A DNA stretch of 64,000 nucleotides. Source: Glycomyces amatae (lineage in GTDB: Bacteria > Actinomycetota > Actinomycetes > Mycobacteriales > Micromonosporaceae). The first letter of the stretch is position 1. The number at the start of each line of letters is the position of its first letter. The notes under the pieces are model-generated. The model saw nothing but the letters and a program-made list of their open reading frames with translations, had not been told where the DNA came from and searched no databases. Positions 61,084-64,000 of this stretch are shown here, one piece after another. A program made the translations under genes and the position numbers. Location of the stretch: positions 62,001 through 126,000 of the forward strand of contig NZ_JAJLQZ010000008.1 in the NCBI RefSeq assembly GCF_020991375.1. The letters are read 5' to 3'.

Positions 61084-62058
61084 GTGCATGCAACGATCAC
61101 GCGAGCCGACCGCGTCCTCGGCTGCCTCGTCGGCGGCGCCGTCGGGGACGCCCTCGGATACCAGGTCGAGTTCCAGTCCTGGTCCCGGATCGAAGAGGAC
61201 TACGGGCCCGGCGGCGTCACCGAGATGCGCTGCAACCGGGTCTCCGACGACACCCAGATGACCCTGTTCACCGTCGAGGGCCTGCTGCTCGCGCAGCCGG
61301 GCGCGGAGGTGGAGGCGGTCCGCGAGGCCTACCTGCGGTGGCTCCAGACCCAGCGGGAACCCATGCCGCCCATGGGATCGCAGGGGCTCGTGGCCCAGCC
61401 GTGGCTGTACGCGCGGCGCGCGCCCGGCAACGCCTGCATCTCCGGGCTCGCCGCGCACGACCGGGCCGGCGGCGCGGACTGGCGGGGCCTCGCCGTGAAC
61501 CCGAACTCGAAGGGCTGCGGGACCGTCATGCGCTCGGCCCCGTTCGGGCTGCGGTACGGGCCGGAGGCGGCCTTCGACCTGGCCGAGCGGTGCTCGGCGC
61601 TCACCCACGGCCACCCCACGGCGGGAGCCTCGGCCGGGGCCTTCGCGATGATGGTGGCGCACTTGTCGAACGGCGAGTCGCCGCAGCGGGCGGTGTCGGC
61701 GACCATGCTCCACCTGCGGCGGAGCCTCGACCGCTCCGAGACCCTCGACGCGCTCCAGCAGGCCTACGAGCTGGCCGGGAACGTCCCGCCGGCGCCGAAC
61801 ACCTGCGCCCCGCTCGGGGAGGGGTGGGTCGCCGAGGAGGCGCTGGCGATCGCGGTCTACTGCTTCCTGGGGACCGGCGACGTGCGGGCCGGGCTCGTGG
61901 CCGCCGTGAGCCACGACGGCGACTCCGACTCGACCGGCGCGATCCTCGGCAACCTCTACGGTGCCGCTTACGGGCACGGCGCCCTGCCGCGCGAATGGGC
62001 GGCGCAGACCGAAGGCCGTGAAGTCATCGCGTCCCTCGCAGCGCTGCTGGACGCGTGA
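61084..62058 (+). CDS. ADP-ribosylglycohydrolase family protein
   Basis: A 324-residue DraG-type hydrolase. Magnesium-binding motifs are seen in GGAVGDALGYQVEFQSW, RVSDDTQMTLFTVEGL and the C-terminal VSHDGDSDSTGAILGNLYG. Such enzymes remove ADP-ribose from proteins or small molecules. The start is GTG 61084, probably leaderless. It is divergent from the arabinofuranosidase, so their promoters share a short 136-bp gap. The substrate is unknown; an NAD-toxin defence role is only one possibility. Confidence 0.9.
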   Translation: MHATITRADRVLGCLVGGAVGDALGYQVEFQSWSRIEEDYGPGGVTEMRCNRVSDDTQMTLFTVEGLLLAQPGAEVEAVREAYLRWLQTQREPMPPMGSQGLVAQPWLYARRAPGNACISGLAAHDRAGGADWRGLAVNPNSKGCGTVMRSAPFGLRYGPEAAFDLAERCSALTHGHPTAGASAGAFAMMVAHLSNGESPQRAVSATMLHLRRSLDRSETLDALQQAYELAGNVPPAPNTCAPLGEGWVAEEALAIAVYCFLGTGDVRAGLVAAVSHDGDSDSTGAILGNLYGAAYGHGALPREWAAQTEGREVIASLAALLDA

Positions 62059-62126
62059 GCGGAGCGGCGGGAAGGCCCGCCGGACCGCAGATCCGTAGGA
62101 GCCGCGATCCGGCGTCGGGCGTCCGG

Positions 62127-63290
<1,164 letters not shown>

Positions 63291-63387
63291 TGCTTCGATG
63301 GTGATCGCCGACTCTGCGAACGCGGAACGGATGGTTCCACCGGAGATGTGAGTGGCTGGATTCAAAGACTGGGGATTGCCCAGGCGG

Positions 63388-64000
63388 TCATCGTAGCTCA
63401 GCGGTGACCGCCGTCCGGACGGCGGCGGCCGTCCAGGCGGCGCATTTCGCGGACTCGTCGTCCTCGCCCAACGCTTTGGACAGTTGGACGAAATCGTTTG
63501 CGGCCCTTTGGAGGCCGACGCGCTGGAGTTCGGCCGCGGCGGCTTCGACGCGGGCGCGGGAGGGCTCGCGGGAGCGGCGCAGCCCTTGGTGCGCGAGGTC
63601 GGCGCAGGCGGTGATCGCGCCGTCGATCGCGGCCGAGACGGGGTCGCTCGCGGGGCCGTCGCCGCCCGCGGCGAGCTCGCCGGCGTCGTCGCCGGGGGCG
63701 AGGTCGGGGACGACGGGGCCCTCGGCGGTGAGGATCGCGGTGGGCTCGACGATGAGCTCCCCGCGATGGCGGTGGAGGTGCCCGGCGACGGCGAGCGGGC
63801 GGTCCGCGAGGGCCCGCTCGGCGGCCTCGAGGGCGCCGGGGGCGGCCGCGCGGTGCTCGATGCGCAGGCGGGCGGTGCCGCCGCCGGGCGCGGTGACGAT
63901 CGCCTCGAGGCGCTGCGAGGCGGGGTCGTAGCCGAGGAGTTCGCAGGACTCGACGGCGATGACGCGCAGGGACTCGGCGGCGACGCGGGGCCGCACCAGC
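63388..64000 (-). CDS. Partial gene at the right edge, unknown function
   Basis: At least 204 codons, open to the end of the window. The visible C-terminal part begins near MRPRVAAESLRVIAVESCEL and has a beta-rich stretch (GTARLRIEHRAAAPGALEAA, GHLHRHRGELIVEPTAILTA), an acidic linker and a helical end (ELQRVGLQRAANDFVQLSKAL). It may be the C-terminus of a larger protein or begin at a GTG near 63996. I recognise no family. Confidence 0.6.
   Translation of the reverse strand, partial: LVRPRVAAESLRVIAVESCELLGYDPASQRLEAIVTAPGGGTARLRIEHRAAAPGALEAAERALADRPLAVAGHLHRHRGELIVEPTAILTAEGPVVPDLAPGDDAGELAAGGDGPASDPVSAAIDGAITACADLAHQGLRRSREPSRARVEAAAAELQRVGLQRAANDFVQLSKALGEDDESAKCAAWTAAAVRTAVTAELR

Overview
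The window is about 72% G+C by eye, with GTG and TTG starts, many ATGA/GTGA stop-start overlaps, DUF397 and XRE/DUF5753 regulators, WXG100-like and DUF1023-type proteins, sortase-type LPxTG surface proteins and a complete nuo operon. Together these point to a filamentous actinomycete. The block menJ-nuoA-N with nearby demethylmenaquinone methyltransferase and polyprenyl synthase genes resembles the respiratory quinone region of Streptomyces and relatives. I cannot name the genus from sequence alone.

Layout. 1-4250: an MFS transporter, a long-chain polyprenyl diphosphate synthase, a Phd/RelE-type toxin-antitoxin pair with an unusual third open frame, and a small membrane protein. 4290-6990: three overlapping unknown genes divergent from an XRE/DUF5753 regulator and a DUF397 protein. 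7001-8837: a polymorphic toxin cassette (two small proteins, a toxin with a CdiA-type C-terminus, and its likely immunity protein), bracketed by two near-identical hairpins. 8894-25910: menJ and all 14 nuo genes, apparently one transcript read leftwards from a Rex-type operator at 25961-25980. Three gene junctions in this operon (C/D, G/H, J/K) are duplicated and create mini-ORFs of 33, 14 and 15 codons.

26349-33214: a WrbA-like quinone reductase, a WXG100-like/DUF1023/lipoprotein operon, a MarR regulator divergent from a DODA-type dioxygenase, a VapBC pair whose promoter abuts a ten-copy 9-bp tandem repeat, and menG. 34283-37382: two deaminase-type genes from different superfamilies, both candidates for the futalosine menaquinone pathway, and a DUF4272 gene. 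37764-40640: a secreted repeat protein whose stop codon lies in the end of an intact IS200/IS605-type element with divergent tnpA and tnpB.

40825-49856: a Ser/Thr kinase overlapping a helix-hairpin-helix membrane protein, two lipoproteins, a solitary N6-adenine methylase-like gene, tRNA-Thr(UGU), and an Hsp70-like ATPase fused to a membrane anchor and predicted beta-propeller. 50090-64000: rlmB and cysS, two LPxTG surface proteins, an ABC-2 transporter, a GH51 arabinofuranosidase next to a low-complexity G/C tract that is probably mis-assembled, an ADP-ribosylglycohydrolase, a malic enzyme and a partial gene at the right edge.

The main theme is menaquinone-linked respiration: side-chain synthesis, ring methylation, possible futalosine deamination, side-chain reduction and NADH dehydrogenase, with likely NADH/NAD+ control by Rex. 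Around it sit accessory modules: two toxin-antitoxin loci, a secreted-toxin cassette, an insertion sequence and surface proteins.
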